A DNA stretch of 64,000 nt, taken from JAICMB01 sp035295125. Lineage in GTDB: Bacteria > Acidobacteriota > Terriglobia > Bryobacterales > Bryobacteraceae. The position numbers and the translations under genes were made by a program. This document shows positions 50,021 through 60,100 of the stretch, one piece after another. A model generated the notes under the pieces. That model did not search any database and had not been told where the DNA came from. It worked only from the letters and a program-made list of their open reading frames with translations. The stretch covers positions 47,224 through 111,223 of the forward strand of contig DATGJP010000108.1 in assembly GCA_035295125.1 (NCBI GenBank), given 5' to 3'. Numbering within the stretch: the first letter of the stretch is position 1; each line of letters begins with the position of its first letter.

Positions 50021-53000
50021 ATGCCTTTCAACAGTGCCCCGTCGGGCAAGTTGCTTTTGATCGCGCTATGCGCCGCGTTGCCAATTGTCGGCCAGAATGC
50101 CGCTACATCGATCAGTGTGGATGCCAATGCCAACCGTCATCCTATTAACCCCAATATCTATGGCATCGCCTACGGGGATGCGCACGACATGGTGACGTTG
50201 AACGCACCGCTCAATCGTTGGGGCGGCAACTCGACTTCGCGGTACAACTGGCAGATCGACGCGCACTCCGCTGCCGCCGACTGGTACTTCGAGACGTACT
50301 CGGATGGCTCCGGAACTGCGTCAGGATCCGCCGATGCTTATGTCGCAACCACGCGCTCCAATGTGGGCGCCGAGCCGCTGTTTACCATCCCGATGATCGA
50401 TTACCTGGCGAATCTCGGCCCGAATCGGAGCACCTTGGAGGGCTTTTCGGTTGCGAAGTACGGGCCTCAACAGTCCACCGATCCCTGGAATGCAGACGCC
50501 GGCAACGGCGTCAGCTCAGCAACTGGCAAGAACATCACCGGCAACGACCCGCACGACACAGGAGTGGCAAACAGCACCACCATCCAACAGGGATGGCTGC
50601 AACATTTCATAAGCACATTCGGCGTTGCCTCCAGCCAGGGTGGCATCAAATATTACATTCTCGACAACGAGCCGTCTCTCTGGAACTCGACGCATCGCGA
50701 CGTCCATCCCAATCCTGCGAACTACCAGGAAATGTACGACAAGATCGTCGCCTATGCTTCCATGATCCGTGCGGCGGACTCCAACGCCAAGATTGTCGGC
50801 CCCGAGGAGTGGAGCTGGTGGGCGATGTATTTCAGCGGCTTCGACCAGGCCAATGGCGCCAGTGCCGCCAACTCCGACTACAACACACACAACAAAACGT
50901 ACTATTATCCCTGGCTTCTGCAGCAGCTCTATACGTATCAACAGCAGACCGGCGTTCAGCTCCTCGACGTCCTGTCCGTTCACTGCTACAACGCTACCCC
51001 GGACGGGAACGACGATTCACTGTCGGGTCAGCAGGCGCGGAATCGCGAAACCCGTATCCTCTGGGATCCGAACTTCCAGGACCCCTCCTGGTACGGCGAC
51101 ATTGGCATAAACGGACGTGTCCTGAACTGGATACCGACGTTGAAGGCGATGGTCAGCCAGTATTATCCCGGCCTTGAGATCGGCTGCACCGAATACAATT
51201 GGGGTGACGAAGCGAACCTCAACGGAGCCACGACGCAAGCCGACGTGCTTGGCATATACGGACGGGAAGGCTTTGATCTCGCCACGCGCTGGACGGTGGC
51301 AAAGAACACCGGCACCACGCCGACAACATACTACGTCACGTATCTCGCCAGCCAGATGTACCGCAATTACGACGGGAAGCACTCCACTTTCGGCGACCAA
51401 AGCGTCTCCGCGAATGTAGCGAATCCTGACAATCTCTCAGCGTTTGCCGCGGTCCGCAATTCGGACGGCGCGCTCACGGTGATGGTGATCAACAAGCAGC
51501 AAGGCAGCGCACCGATTTCTCTGAGCGTGGCAAACTTCCCGACCTCGGGAACCGCGCAAGCCTGGCAGATCAACTCGGCATCCCAGACCTCGATTGCTCG
51601 CCTAGCCGACGTCACTTTGACGAGCAACGCTATCAATACGACGGTCCCATCTCAGAGCATCACCTTGTTTGTGATTCCATCTGGCTCTATCTCGTCCGCG
51701 CCTCCTGCGCCGACGGGTTTAGCGGCTACCGTGGGTAGCGGCACGGTCACCTTGACGTGGACCGCTGCGGGTGGCGCAACGCAATATACAGTGGAGCGGG
51801 CCAGTGTCACTGGCGGGCCCTACACAGCGTTGGGAACGGTGAGCAGCCCCGCGCCCAACACGTATAGCGACACCGGTCTCACGAATGGCACAACCTATTA
51901 CTACGTCGTCTTCGCCTCCAATGCTGCGGGTATGAGCCCGAATTCGACGGAACTCGCGGTAACGCCGATCGTTCCCCCGACCTTCACATCTACCGCTACC
52001 GCATCGCCAAACCCGGTGGGGCCGGGAACAACCACTACTGTGACGGCGACAGTTACCGATACCGCAAACACCTTGACGAACGGAATTGTTCAAGTGCTCA
52101 TAGCCGATCCGGGTGGAAACACAGTCGCATCCCAAAACTTCACCGGCCAGACCTTCACGGCAAATCAGTCGCGCAACTATACGCTGGCGTTCGCGCCCGC
52201 GAATTCAGGAACGTTTCGGGTACGTGTGGGCGTCTTTAGCGCAACCTGGCAAATGTGGAACTGGAACGATTCCGCGGCGAGCATCGTCGTAAACTCCTCC
52301 CTCACCTTTTCTTCATCGGCCACAGCTACACCCGCAAGCATCGCGCCAGGGTCGTCCACCGGCATAGCTTTTACGGTGACCGATACCGGCACGGCTAGTC
52401 TCTCCAACGCCAACGTCGAGATGCAGGTATTCGACAGCTCCGGGAACGCTGTGGTGACCACTGTCTCGAGCGGGCAGAATTTCACTGGCGGCCAGACTCA
52501 CCAGTACAATTCCACCTGGACCGTTCCCGCCTCGCAAGCAACGGGTACGTACACCGTAATGCTCGGAGTGTTCGATTCCGGTTGGACCCACAATTACTAC
52601 TGGAACAGTAACGGCGCAACGATTACGGTCACCAAGGGGCAATCCGCTCCGCCGGCGCCGACGGGCCTGACCGCCACGCCGGGAACGGCAAAGGTGATTT
52701 TGAATTGGGCGCCGAGCACGGGCGCGACCAGCTATAACGTCTATCGCGGAAAAACCTCCGGAGGCGAGGCTGCAACGCCGATCGCAACAGCAATCACCAC
52801 GGCTTCCTACACCAACAGCGGCCTCGCGAATGGCATCCCTTACTTCTACAAAGTGGCGGCCGTAAACGCCGCCGGAACAAGCCCTCTATCGAACGAGGCC
52901 AGCGCAACGCCCTTGGAACCGCCATCTGCGCCCACCTCAGTTTCGGCCACAGCGGGCACGGCTCAAATAACCCTGAAATGGAAAGCCCCTGCCGGCGCCA

Positions 53001-53191
53001 ACACTTATAACGTCTACCGAGGCACGGCTGCGGGGGGTGAGGGAACAACACCCGTCGCCACGGGGATCACGACGACCTCATACGTCGATACCGGCCTTAC
53101 AAGTCGCCAGAAGTATTTCTATAAGGTGGCCGGCGTGAACGTCGCCGGAACGGGACGGCTGTCAAATGAAGCGTCCGCGACGGCAAAATAG
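50021..53191 (+). CDS. secreted GH44-type glycanase with FN3 and Ig-like domains
   Basis: The 1056-residue protein has a signal peptide (1-25) and a catalytic domain (about 28-550) like GH44 endoglucanases/xyloglucanases: 'RWGGNSTSRYNW' near 66-77, acid/base Glu217 in L-D-N-E-P, and nucleophile Glu391 in T-E-Y-N-W-G. After it come an FN3 domain (about 560-650), two similar Ig/CARDB-like domains with 'MWNWNDSAA' and 'YYWNSNGA' (about 655-865), and two nearly alike FN3 domains (about 870-1056). It should cut beta-glucan chains outside the cell. No neighbour is clearly linked. It could help degrade plant polymers or the cell's own glycan. Confidence 0.88.
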   Translation: MPFNSAPSGKLLLIALCAALPIVGQNAATSISVDANANRHPINPNIYGIAYGDAHDMVTLNAPLNRWGGNSTSRYNWQIDAHSAAADWYFETYSDGSGTASGSADAYVATTRSNVGAEPLFTIPMIDYLANLGPNRSTLEGFSVAKYGPQQSTDPWNADAGNGVSSATGKNITGNDPHDTGVANSTTIQQGWLQHFISTFGVASSQGGIKYYILDNEPSLWNSTHRDVHPNPANYQEMYDKIVAYASMIRAADSNAKIVGPEEWSWWAMYFSGFDQANGASAANSDYNTHNKTYYYPWLLQQLYTYQQQTGVQLLDVLSVHCYNATPDGNDDSLSGQQARNRETRILWDPNFQDPSWYGDIGINGRVLNWIPTLKAMVSQYYPGLEIGCTEYNWGDEANLNGATTQADVLGIYGREGFDLATRWTVAKNTGTTPTTYYVTYLASQMYRNYDGKHSTFGDQSVSANVANPDNLSAFAAVRNSDGALTVMVINKQQGSAPISLSVANFPTSGTAQAWQINSASQTSIARLADVTLTSNAINTTVPSQSITLFVIPSGSISSAPPAPTGLAATVGSGTVTLTWTAAGGATQYTVERASVTGGPYTALGTVSSPAPNTYSDTGLTNGTTYYYVVFASNAAGMSPNSTELAVTPIVPPTFTSTATASPNPVGPGTTTTVTATVTDTANTLTNGIVQVLIADPGGNTVASQNFTGQTFTANQSRNYTLAFAPANSGTFRVRVGVFSATWQMWNWNDSAASIVVNSSLTFSSSATATPASIAPGSSTGIAFTVTDTGTASLSNANVEMQVFDSSGNAVVTTVSSGQNFTGGQTHQYNSTWTVPASQATGTYTVMLGVFDSGWTHNYYWNSNGATITVTKGQSAPPAPTGLTATPGTAKVILNWAPSTGATSYNVYRGKTSGGEAATPIATAITTASYTNSGLANGIPYFYKVAAVNAAGTSPLSNEASATPLEPPSAPTSVSATAGTAQITLKWKAPAGANTYNVYRGTAAGGEGTTPVATGITTTSYVDTGLTSRQKYFYKVAGVNVAGTGRLSNEASATAK

Positions 53192-53391
53192 TCGACGGAA
53201 CTTTCACGTGTGTTTGTCGCCAACGATATGCCATTGTGTCACTGGTCGACGCTAACTGCGTGCCACAAAAGGCGAAAATAGCGCTAAACTTTGCGTTATT
53301 TCTGCACGCCGAACCAAGCGAAAAGCTGACAGTATCTACTTTCGTTACTAGAGGTTGGCGGGCCACTACCAATGTTCCCCACCCTGCAGCG

Positions 53392-53445
53392 TAGCGTTAG
53401 TTAGCGTTAATTTAACGTGACCTCTTGTCACAGGCTTCCGCCTGT
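53392..53445. promoter_or_regulatory. cluster of dyads before the O-antigen-polymerase-like gene
   Basis: Within 55 bases there is a repeated TAGCGTTA, the palindrome CGTTAATTTAACG (53405-53417), GTGAC-CTCTT-GTCAC (53417-53431) and the hairpin ACAGGC-TTCC-GCCTGT (53430-53445). They lie 60-115 bases before the start codon in a gap of 314 bases that has no gene. The GTGAC/GTCAC pieces echo, in opposite order, the dyad before wza. A regulator is likely but not identified. Confidence 0.4.
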
Positions 53446-53505
53446 CCACTGAGCATTCCTTAACAACGCCCCCCATACCCTGTACGGGGCCATGAGGAGC
53501 GGCCA

Positions 53506-54611
53506 ATGGAACACATAATTTCAAGACTGGTGCGCGACTTCGAAGAAGGCAGGCTGAGCCGCTGGCAACTGATTCAGACCCCAGTACTCCAAATCATCCC
53601 GCTGCCCGCCGGCTTGGTCGCAATCCTCTCCCCGGCCCGCGCAGAGTTGGAGCAAGGGGCCGCCCGCTTCATCACCCTGAGCGCCGTGCCTTTCGCAACC
53701 GCCCAGCAACTGCTGACACTATGCGGCTTCGGCCTCCTGTTCTTCCTCATCCGCGACTTGGCCTTGTCCGGCAACCATTCCTGGACAATAGTCTGGCCAC
53801 TGCTCGCCATCGCGGGCGTCGAAGCGCTCCTCGGCCTTTTCCAATCGCCTTTCGCGCTAGGAACATATGTCAACCGCGATCACTACGCCGGGCTGCTCGA
53901 AATGGTGCTGCCCTTCGCCGTCATGTACCCGATTGCCATCCTGAAGAACAAGGGAAGCGTCCTGAAAGCCTGCGGCGTAATCGCTCTCGCCGCGCTGATC
54001 TTGGTCGCTCTCCTGCAATCCTTATCTCGAATGGGCTTCCTCGCAGCTCTGGCTGCGCCCTTCGTGTGCGCGTCGATGTCCCTCGCCACCCGTTGGAGAG
54101 TCCTTCCCATCGCACTCCTGGCCGTACTGGGATTCGTCTTCCCGCCGGGCGATGCTCTCATCTCGCGCTTCGCGAGCGTCGTCGATCAGACCCGCCTGCA
54201 GATCTGGAGCGACACCTCGGCCTTGTGAAAGCGTTCCCTGTTTTCGGCTGCGGACGGGGTGCCTACGAATCGTGCTTCACGCGCTTCCAGACCGCCGCGC
54301 CAATGAACACGATTGACTACGCACACAACGACTATCTGCAGATTTTGGCCGAACTCGGTATTGTGGCTTTCCTGGCGGGCCTGGTTTTCGCCGTGCGTTT
54401 GATGCTCAAAACAATCCGCGCAACGAACGGCTCACTGGCGATTGCGTGCGTCGGCTCTCTCAGCGCGATGCTGCTGCACAGTCTGGTGGATTTTAATCTC
54501 TACATCCCCGCCAACGGGGCCGTCTTCGCCTGGATCTGCGGTATCGCCGCCGCGTCCCCTACCGCGAAGGACTTACAGGTGGTGGCTTTTCAGCCAGAAT
54601 CGCTTCGCTAA
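53506..54611 (+). pseudogene. O-antigen polymerase-like membrane protein, one-base frameshift
   Basis: From ATG 53506 (GAGGAG site eight bases upstream) the frame runs through several helices and 'ALGTYVNRDHYAGLLEMVLPFA' to R-L-Q-I-W-S-D-T and stops at 54228. Adding one C at about 54,213 (GACACC[C]TCGGC) restores L-G-L-V-K-A-F-P-V-F-G-C-G-R-G-A-Y-E-S and 'IDYAHNDYLQILAELG' to a stop at 54611. The whole is a Wzy_C/O-antigen ligase family protein of about 368 residues, related to that at 37.0-38.5 kb. A read error cannot be excluded, since both halves are otherwise clean. Confidence 0.75.
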
Positions 54612-55047
54612 TCCCCGCCGCCGCACCGGCCGGCAAGAAACCGAACACGATCGCCTTGTGAACCAGTGAAGCTGTCCCGGCGATTTGCGTTGCCGCCACC
54701 GGTGCGCCGTCCGTACCCTCGAACAGTACCGGACAGCCTTTAGCGATCTTGTACACCGCGGCGCCGCTCGAGATGTGTACGACAAAATTCGCCGCCTCGA
54801 AGGTCACCACCGCCACCGTTCCTGCATTCAGTTGCACGCGCGATCCGCAACTGAGCTTCAGCGTCGCCGGTCCTTTCTCTGCGCCGACCTCGTCGCCGTC
54901 GAAGACCGGCCAACTGGGGACCCCCGCCACGACCACCTCTGCCCCTCGGAGCCGAAACGGTTCACTGCTCGACACCGACACAGTCGGTGCAGCAGCAAAC
55001 AAGCCCCCACACGTGAACAGACAGGAAACAGCCGTGAAAATGCGCAT
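54559..55047 (-). CDS. exported FecR-like small protein
   Basis: From ATG 55047 (AGAGGA upstream) the product has 162 residues: a signal peptide (about 1-20) and a beta-rich domain with 'SEPFRLRGAEVVVAGVPSWPVFDGDEV', 'LKLSCGSRVQLNAGTVAVV' and a C-terminal Gly/Ala helix ('FGFLPAGAAAGISEAIL'). The 'G..v..G..l...G' pattern resembles FecR-type sensor domains. Its end overlaps the end of the convergent polymerase gene by 53 bases. Function unknown. Confidence 0.65.
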   Translation of the reverse strand: MRIFTAVSCLFTCGGLFAAAPTVSVSSSEPFRLRGAEVVVAGVPSWPVFDGDEVGAEKGPATLKLSCGSRVQLNAGTVAVVTFEAANFVVHISSGAAVYKIAKGCPVLFEGTDGAPVAATQIAGTASLVHKAIVFGFLPAGAAAGISEAILAEKPPPVSPSR

Positions 55048-55253
55048 GGACGGTCCTCTTTGATTTCGATTATAAAGGTGGCGCTTCGCGACGCAAAGGT
55101 AAACATTCGACGCACAGAAATAAGCAAGTCTCCGATGAAAGCGATCGGTCACACGCAAGCGCAAGGGCGTTTTCTTGAGCCGCAAAACCACCCGAGTGCC
55201 CGCCTCAGCTTACGATCGGAAGCGCGTCATTTACGAGAGTTATCGAGCATTAT

Positions 55254-55415
55254 CTATAGACGATCTCTACCGTCCATACGGCACGCCTCCCATGACGAGA
55301 CGTACGCATCGTAGACCTGGCTGGGCGCCAGGCGCATCAGATTGCGGCACATCTCCTGCACCTCTGCCTCCGTCAGCGGGGTTTCACGCTCGGACGGGTC
55401 GGGACGGTACGCCAT
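55254..55415 (-). CDS. short hypothetical protein, 53 residues
   Basis: The frame reads M-A-Y-R-P-D-P-S-E-R-E-T-P-L-T-E-A-E-V-Q and continues 'MCRNLMRLAPSQVYDAYVSSWEAC' to a TAG at 55254. The composition is that of a real helical protein: acidic and amphipathic, with no low-complexity bias. No strong ribosome-binding site precedes it. It sits alone in a gap between genes on either strand. It may be a small regulator or a gene fragment. Confidence 0.45.
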   Translation of the reverse strand: MAYRPDPSERETPLTEAEVQEMCRNLMRLAPSQVYDAYVSSWEACRMDGRDRL

Positions 55416-55543
55416 ACCGACCACAGGCTATCAAATTTCGCCGTCTGTTCGCCATGACGGGAGTGCGTTCCGGCTCGCCGAACGTGCCCAGCCTACTCGT
55501 TCGCATAAAGGCCGCCGATATTCTGAGGATAGGGAGCAACGTT

Positions 55544-55825
55544 GTGCCAAAGCTCAACTGCTGGGAGTTCAAGAAATGCGGGCGTGAGCCCGGAGGGGCC
55601 AGAGTCGCCGAACTGGGGTCCTGTCGTGCATCGCGGATGGAATCCGCGCATGGCGTGAATGGAGGAGTGAATGGCGGCCGTCTGTGCTGGTCTCTCACGG
55701 GCACCTTGTGCGGAGGCAAAGTCCAGGGCTCATTCGCTCAAAAACTCGTCAACTGTATGGAGTGCGATTTCTACAAGCTGGTGCGCCAGCAAGAGGGTCC
55801 TCGACTCACGATCATGCCCTCTTAA
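55544..55825 (+). CDS. small Cys-rich 'two-CW' protein
   Basis: The 93-residue protein starts at GTG 55544 with AGGGAG seven bases upstream. It reads L-N-C-W-E-F-K-K-C-G-R, then G-V-N-G-G-V-N-G-G-R-L-C-W, L-C-G-G-K-V-Q-G-S-F-A-Q-K and C-M-E-C-D-F-Y-K-L-V. Two Cys-Trp units and a CxxC pair suggest a metal- or iron-sulfur-binding knuckle. I recall such 'two-CW domain' proteins near signalling genes. No role is known to me, and nothing around it gives a hint. Confidence 0.7.
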   Translation: MPKLNCWEFKKCGREPGGARVAELGSCRASRMESAHGVNGGVNGGRLCWSLTGTLCGGKVQGSFAQKLVNCMECDFYKLVRQQEGPRLTIMPS

Positions 55826-55871
55826 CGGACCACAAATCTGCCGTCCTCTCCGTTCAAACGAACATGGTCGT

Positions 55872-56210
55872 TTACCGCTTCATCGCATAATCCGGGTGAG
55901 AACGGTTCCACTCCCCGACATAGGCCTCCGCGATGCGCGGCCGGTCCAGAGCGCTGTAACACCGGGAATGTAATGTGCCAATCTGTCTGGGCGCAATTGC
56001 CAAATCGCGCCCCGCAGGTTCTGCGGATGTGGACCGAGAGAAGCTTGTGGCGAGCACCCGGTGCGCTCCGAATCGTTCTACCGCTGCCTGGACCCTGCGA
56101 GACAGCTCCGTCGTCTTTCCTGTCCCCGGAGGTCCGAAGAGACGGTACTCGCATCCTGGCATGTCGTTCTCGGCAATGTTTGAAGCAAGCTGTTCATCGT
56201 TAGGCCACAC
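55872..56210 (-). pseudogene. N-terminal fragment of a UvrD/SF1-type helicase
   Basis: The 112-residue frame has the Walker A motif F-G-P-P-G-T-G-K-T-T, then 'RVLATSFSRSTSAEPAGRDL' (motif Ia region) and 'IGTLHSRCYSAL', and stops at 55872. Full SF1 helicases need several more motifs over 400 or more residues, and none is found to the left. It directly follows the decayed gene at 56.2-56.8 kb on the same strand, so both are remains of one small operon. Confidence 0.65.
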
Positions 56211-56829
56211 CCTCCGGTCCTGAGTAGTCGTGCGGGTCGAATTCGCTCAATGGCAGAACCCAACGACTTTGCTCTTAACGCCGCGTCCGCGAATTCGGAC
56301 ATTGCGCGCGCCGAGAGCCGTGACCATCGATACGATGGCTTTCAGGCTGAGGTTCAGCAGCATCGTCTTGTTGATGAACACGCGCAGATCTGTAGTGGAA
56401 ATGGCGATCTGGCCTTCATGGACGATCGGCTTGCGAGCCTCGTATGAACTGGCGTGTTCGGATGATTCGATGACTGAGGTTCCTCAAGATAAGCCGCGAT
56501 ATATGTACGCCCCGATCCCTGCGTCGTCAACTCATCCGCTTCTTGAACAACACAAGCGCTAAGCAACATTTGGGCGACTTCAATCCATTCGTGCTTCGTG
56601 AAGATGGGTATCATCTTGCCGAGTTGGCCGGCGAGGGCGAACCTCATGTCGGGCTGCGAGATGAAACTCTTGATGTTCGAAAACTCATACGGGCGTCTTC
56701 CGTCTCTAGGTAGAACATCGGTTCATTACCTTCAACCTTCACGACGCGCAGTATTCTGATGCCGAACCGTTCGGTGATACGATCACACAACCTCGCTTTC
56801 TCAACGCTGTCGTCATGTGTTTTGTCCAA
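56200..56829 (-). pseudogene. unrecognised gene with at least three frame changes
   Basis: Four consecutive minus-strand pieces make one sensible protein. The first is K-A-R-L-C-D-R-I-T-E-R-F-G-I-R and 'VEGNEPMFYLETEDA'. The second is F-A-L-A-G-Q-L-G-K-M-I-P and 'LLSACVVQEADELTTQGSGRTYIAAYL'. The third is 'KPIVHEGQIAISTTDLRVF', I-N-K-T-M-L-L-N-L-S and 'VSMVTALGARNVRIRG'. The last is W-V-L-P-L-S-E-F-D-P-H-D-Y-S, ending at a TAA at 56200. Each piece is in a different frame from the next. The start ATG at 56829 and the stop are still in place. The family is unknown to me; it precedes a helicase fragment. Confidence 0.55.
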
Positions 56830-57142
56830 CGAGTCATCCGAGCTCGCTGAAGGATTGGCTGTGATGGTTCACCTCCCCTAACGTCCGAGGGAAAAGCAGT
56901 CACCATTCCGCCTGACCTGTTTTTCGCCTTCGAAACTGCTGTGGCGTAGTATGTCTTCCGACGGGTCGCGCACTGCGAATATTTGTGCGAATGTCTGCGT
57001 CCTTCACCACACCTGGCTTGAGAGAGCTGGCGGATTGAAGCTCGAATGGGTTCTGCGTACTACACCACCGCGGTATATAATGGCGCTGTTTCGCAAAACT
57101 ACCCCGCTTATTACCACGTTGATCCAGGAGGCCCAGGACCAA

Positions 57143-60100
57143 ATGTTTCGCCCACTTCTCAGTCTGGCAATTGCCGTCTCAATCGGAGCGTCGTGTGTTG
57201 CCCAACAGCCGACCAATGTCAATTCCGAAGCGGGCGGCAACCCGGGATATATTGCGGATTTTAATCCGGCCGGAGCACGGGTTGCGCAGCGAATCGGGGA
57301 CTGCTCCTATGCGGTCGAGGTTATCAGCCCGCTTGGCTCACTTACACTTTACATCCTGAATGTGTGCACTCATGAAGTCAAAGCATACGGGTACTTTTTG
57401 ACGAATCCATCGCCTGGCCAACGGAGCACAGCGGCTGGCCCTGCGAAGACAGCGGGCGTCACAGCCGGCGCCGCTGCCCTAGGCTCCGAGGGCATCACTT
57501 CCGTGACGCTAGCCGGTGGAAGCCAACTCGTCGTCTGGGTTGTCAGCACTGGCATCAGCACCGGTGTCATTACGGGGAGTGACAGCCTGCAGGTCACCGG
57601 CCAATACACCTCCGGCCCGACCCCGGAGCATGTTATCGCCGCTGATTTTAACGGCGACGGCAATGCGGATCTGGCGGTCAGTAGTTTCGGCAATCTCTCG
57701 AACGATGCCGGCGGGAATGTCGCGATTTTCCTCGGCCACGGCGACGGCACGTTTACCCGCGGCTCTACGATAAACACCTCCACGGCCGTCGCATTATATG
57801 CCGCCGATTTCAACGGCGACGGCAAAATGGACCTGGCGGTTGCTAATGTCGATCCTGCGGATACCATTTCGGTGCTTTTGGGCAATGGCGATGGCACGTT
57901 TCGGCCTCCCGTGAGCTATCCTGTGCCGATCTCTCCAACGTCGGTGTTAGCCGCCGATTTCAATGGCGATGGGCGCTTGGATCTGGCGGTCGCAGACGGC
58001 TACTCCGGCGGTATATCGATCCTCCTGGGAAATGGAGACGGAACATTCCAGGCAGCCAGCGGATACCCAGCTGGAATCGGGCAATCTTCCTACCTGGCAT
58101 CGACGGACCTGAACGGCGACGGGAAGCTCGATCTGATTGTCGCCAATCCCCAATCGAGCGGTGTTTCCTTTCTGTTCGGCAACGGCGACGGGAGCTTTCA
58201 GGCGCCATCAGAATACGCGACTGGCGCCCAAACGCAGTATTTTGGGTTGATCCAAAACGGCGGACAGGTGTGGATTGCCACGGGGGACGCAATCTCCGGC
58301 GACCTCTGTTACATGCGGGTGGCGCCGAATGGTGTAGCTGCCGGGCCGCCGATTTACCGAACACCGCAAACGGCTACGGGGATCGCCGCCGCGGATCTGA
58401 ATGGCGACGGCTATCCCGATATCGTGGCCGCTGATCAATCCATTACGGTGCTGCTTCGCAATCCAGGCGGGGCCTTTCAAGCACCGGCCAGCTACGCGTT
58501 GCAATCCGGCTCGAAAGCCACCTCGGTCGCAGTGGGCGATTTGAACGGAGACGGCAAAAACGACGTCGTGGCGTCTTCAGTGTTTACGGACCAATTCGGC
58601 AATTATGGCGGTACGGTGGATGTAGTTTTCGGGAATGGCAATGGAACCTTGGGCGCGCAAGCCAGTTACCCAATCGGCGGCTTTCCGGGTGGTGGGAGTT
58701 TCGGGGCATACCCGAGCGGTATCGCGATCGGTGACTTCAACGGCGACGGCAAGCCGGATGTGGCGGCGGGCTTTCAGGCTCAGCCCGGCGGCTCGGGCGC
58801 AGGGGGCATATCGGTCCTGATCAACAGCGGCAACGGCACGCTTCGGTCCGCGGTCAACTATTCCGTAGGCAGTTTCTCCGTAACGTGCATGCTCGCGGGC
58901 GATTTCAATGGCGATGGCAAGCTGGATCTGGCGGCGTGCGGCAACGTCAATTCGGGCGCTCTCACTCCCGGCGCGTTGGGGATTCTGCTGGGCAAAGGCG
59001 ATGGGACTTTTCAAAATGCCGCCTTGACTCAGGTGGGAACGCCCGCGGGAATTCTGCTCGCTCTTGCGGCGGGTGATTTGAACCGAGACGGCAAACTGGA
59101 TCTGGTAGCTACAATCCAGGATGCGAGCTTCCATTACACCATCGCGGTTTTGTTGGGCAATGGGGATGGCACGTTCCGCCAACTTTCCCCTTTGGCCAGC
59201 TCCGTTTCTGGATCAGCTGTGGCTTTACTCGATCTGAATGGAGATGGCATCCCCGACTTGGTGGTGGGGGATTGTTGCGGCCTCTCGGAGTCGGTGTACC
59301 TGCTGGGAAACGGCGATGGGACTTTCCAAAGCCCGCAATATTTCAGCTCGGGATCCGGGGTGTCGGGCTTTGCGGTGACGTCATGGAATCACGACGGGGT
59401 TGCAGGCCTCGCGATTGCGGGAGCGCAGGGGACGGGACTGTCCGGGGCGGTGGAGGCGATGGAGAGCACGCTTAATCCCAGGCTGTACGCAAGCGCCCCC
59501 ACCCTTAGCGTGGTTTCAAGCCACACCGGCAATTTCGCTCAGGGGCAGGTTGGGGCGAGCTACTCGATCACGGTTTCGAATGCCGTTAACGCGGCGCCGG
59601 CGGCGGGCGTCGTGACGGTTACCGATACCGTGCCTTCCGGGCTCACGATCACCAATATCGCGGGCACGGGTTGGAATTGCTCCGGCCATACGTGCACCAA
59701 CAACGGAGCCTTGGCTGGCGGCTTCAGCTACTCTCCCATTGTCGTGACGGTGAATGTGTCGGCTAACGCCCCATCACCCGCGATCAATATGGTGAGCGTC
59801 TCCGGCGGCGGCTCCGCTGCCGCCAGCGGTACCGACCCCACTACCATCAATTCCACGGCAACCCCATCGCTGGGCGTCACATCGAGCCACACCGGCAATT
59901 TCACGCAAGGACAGCAGGGCGCTACTTACACGCTGACGGTGTCGAATACCGCCGGGGCCGCGCCCACGAGCGGAACCGTCACCGTGACCGAGACCCTGCC
60001 CTCCGGCTTGACTCTGGTCTCGATGTCGGGCACAGGCTGGAGTTGTAACGGAGCTGCCTGCACACGATCCGATGCACTGGCGGCCGGGTCGAATTATCCC

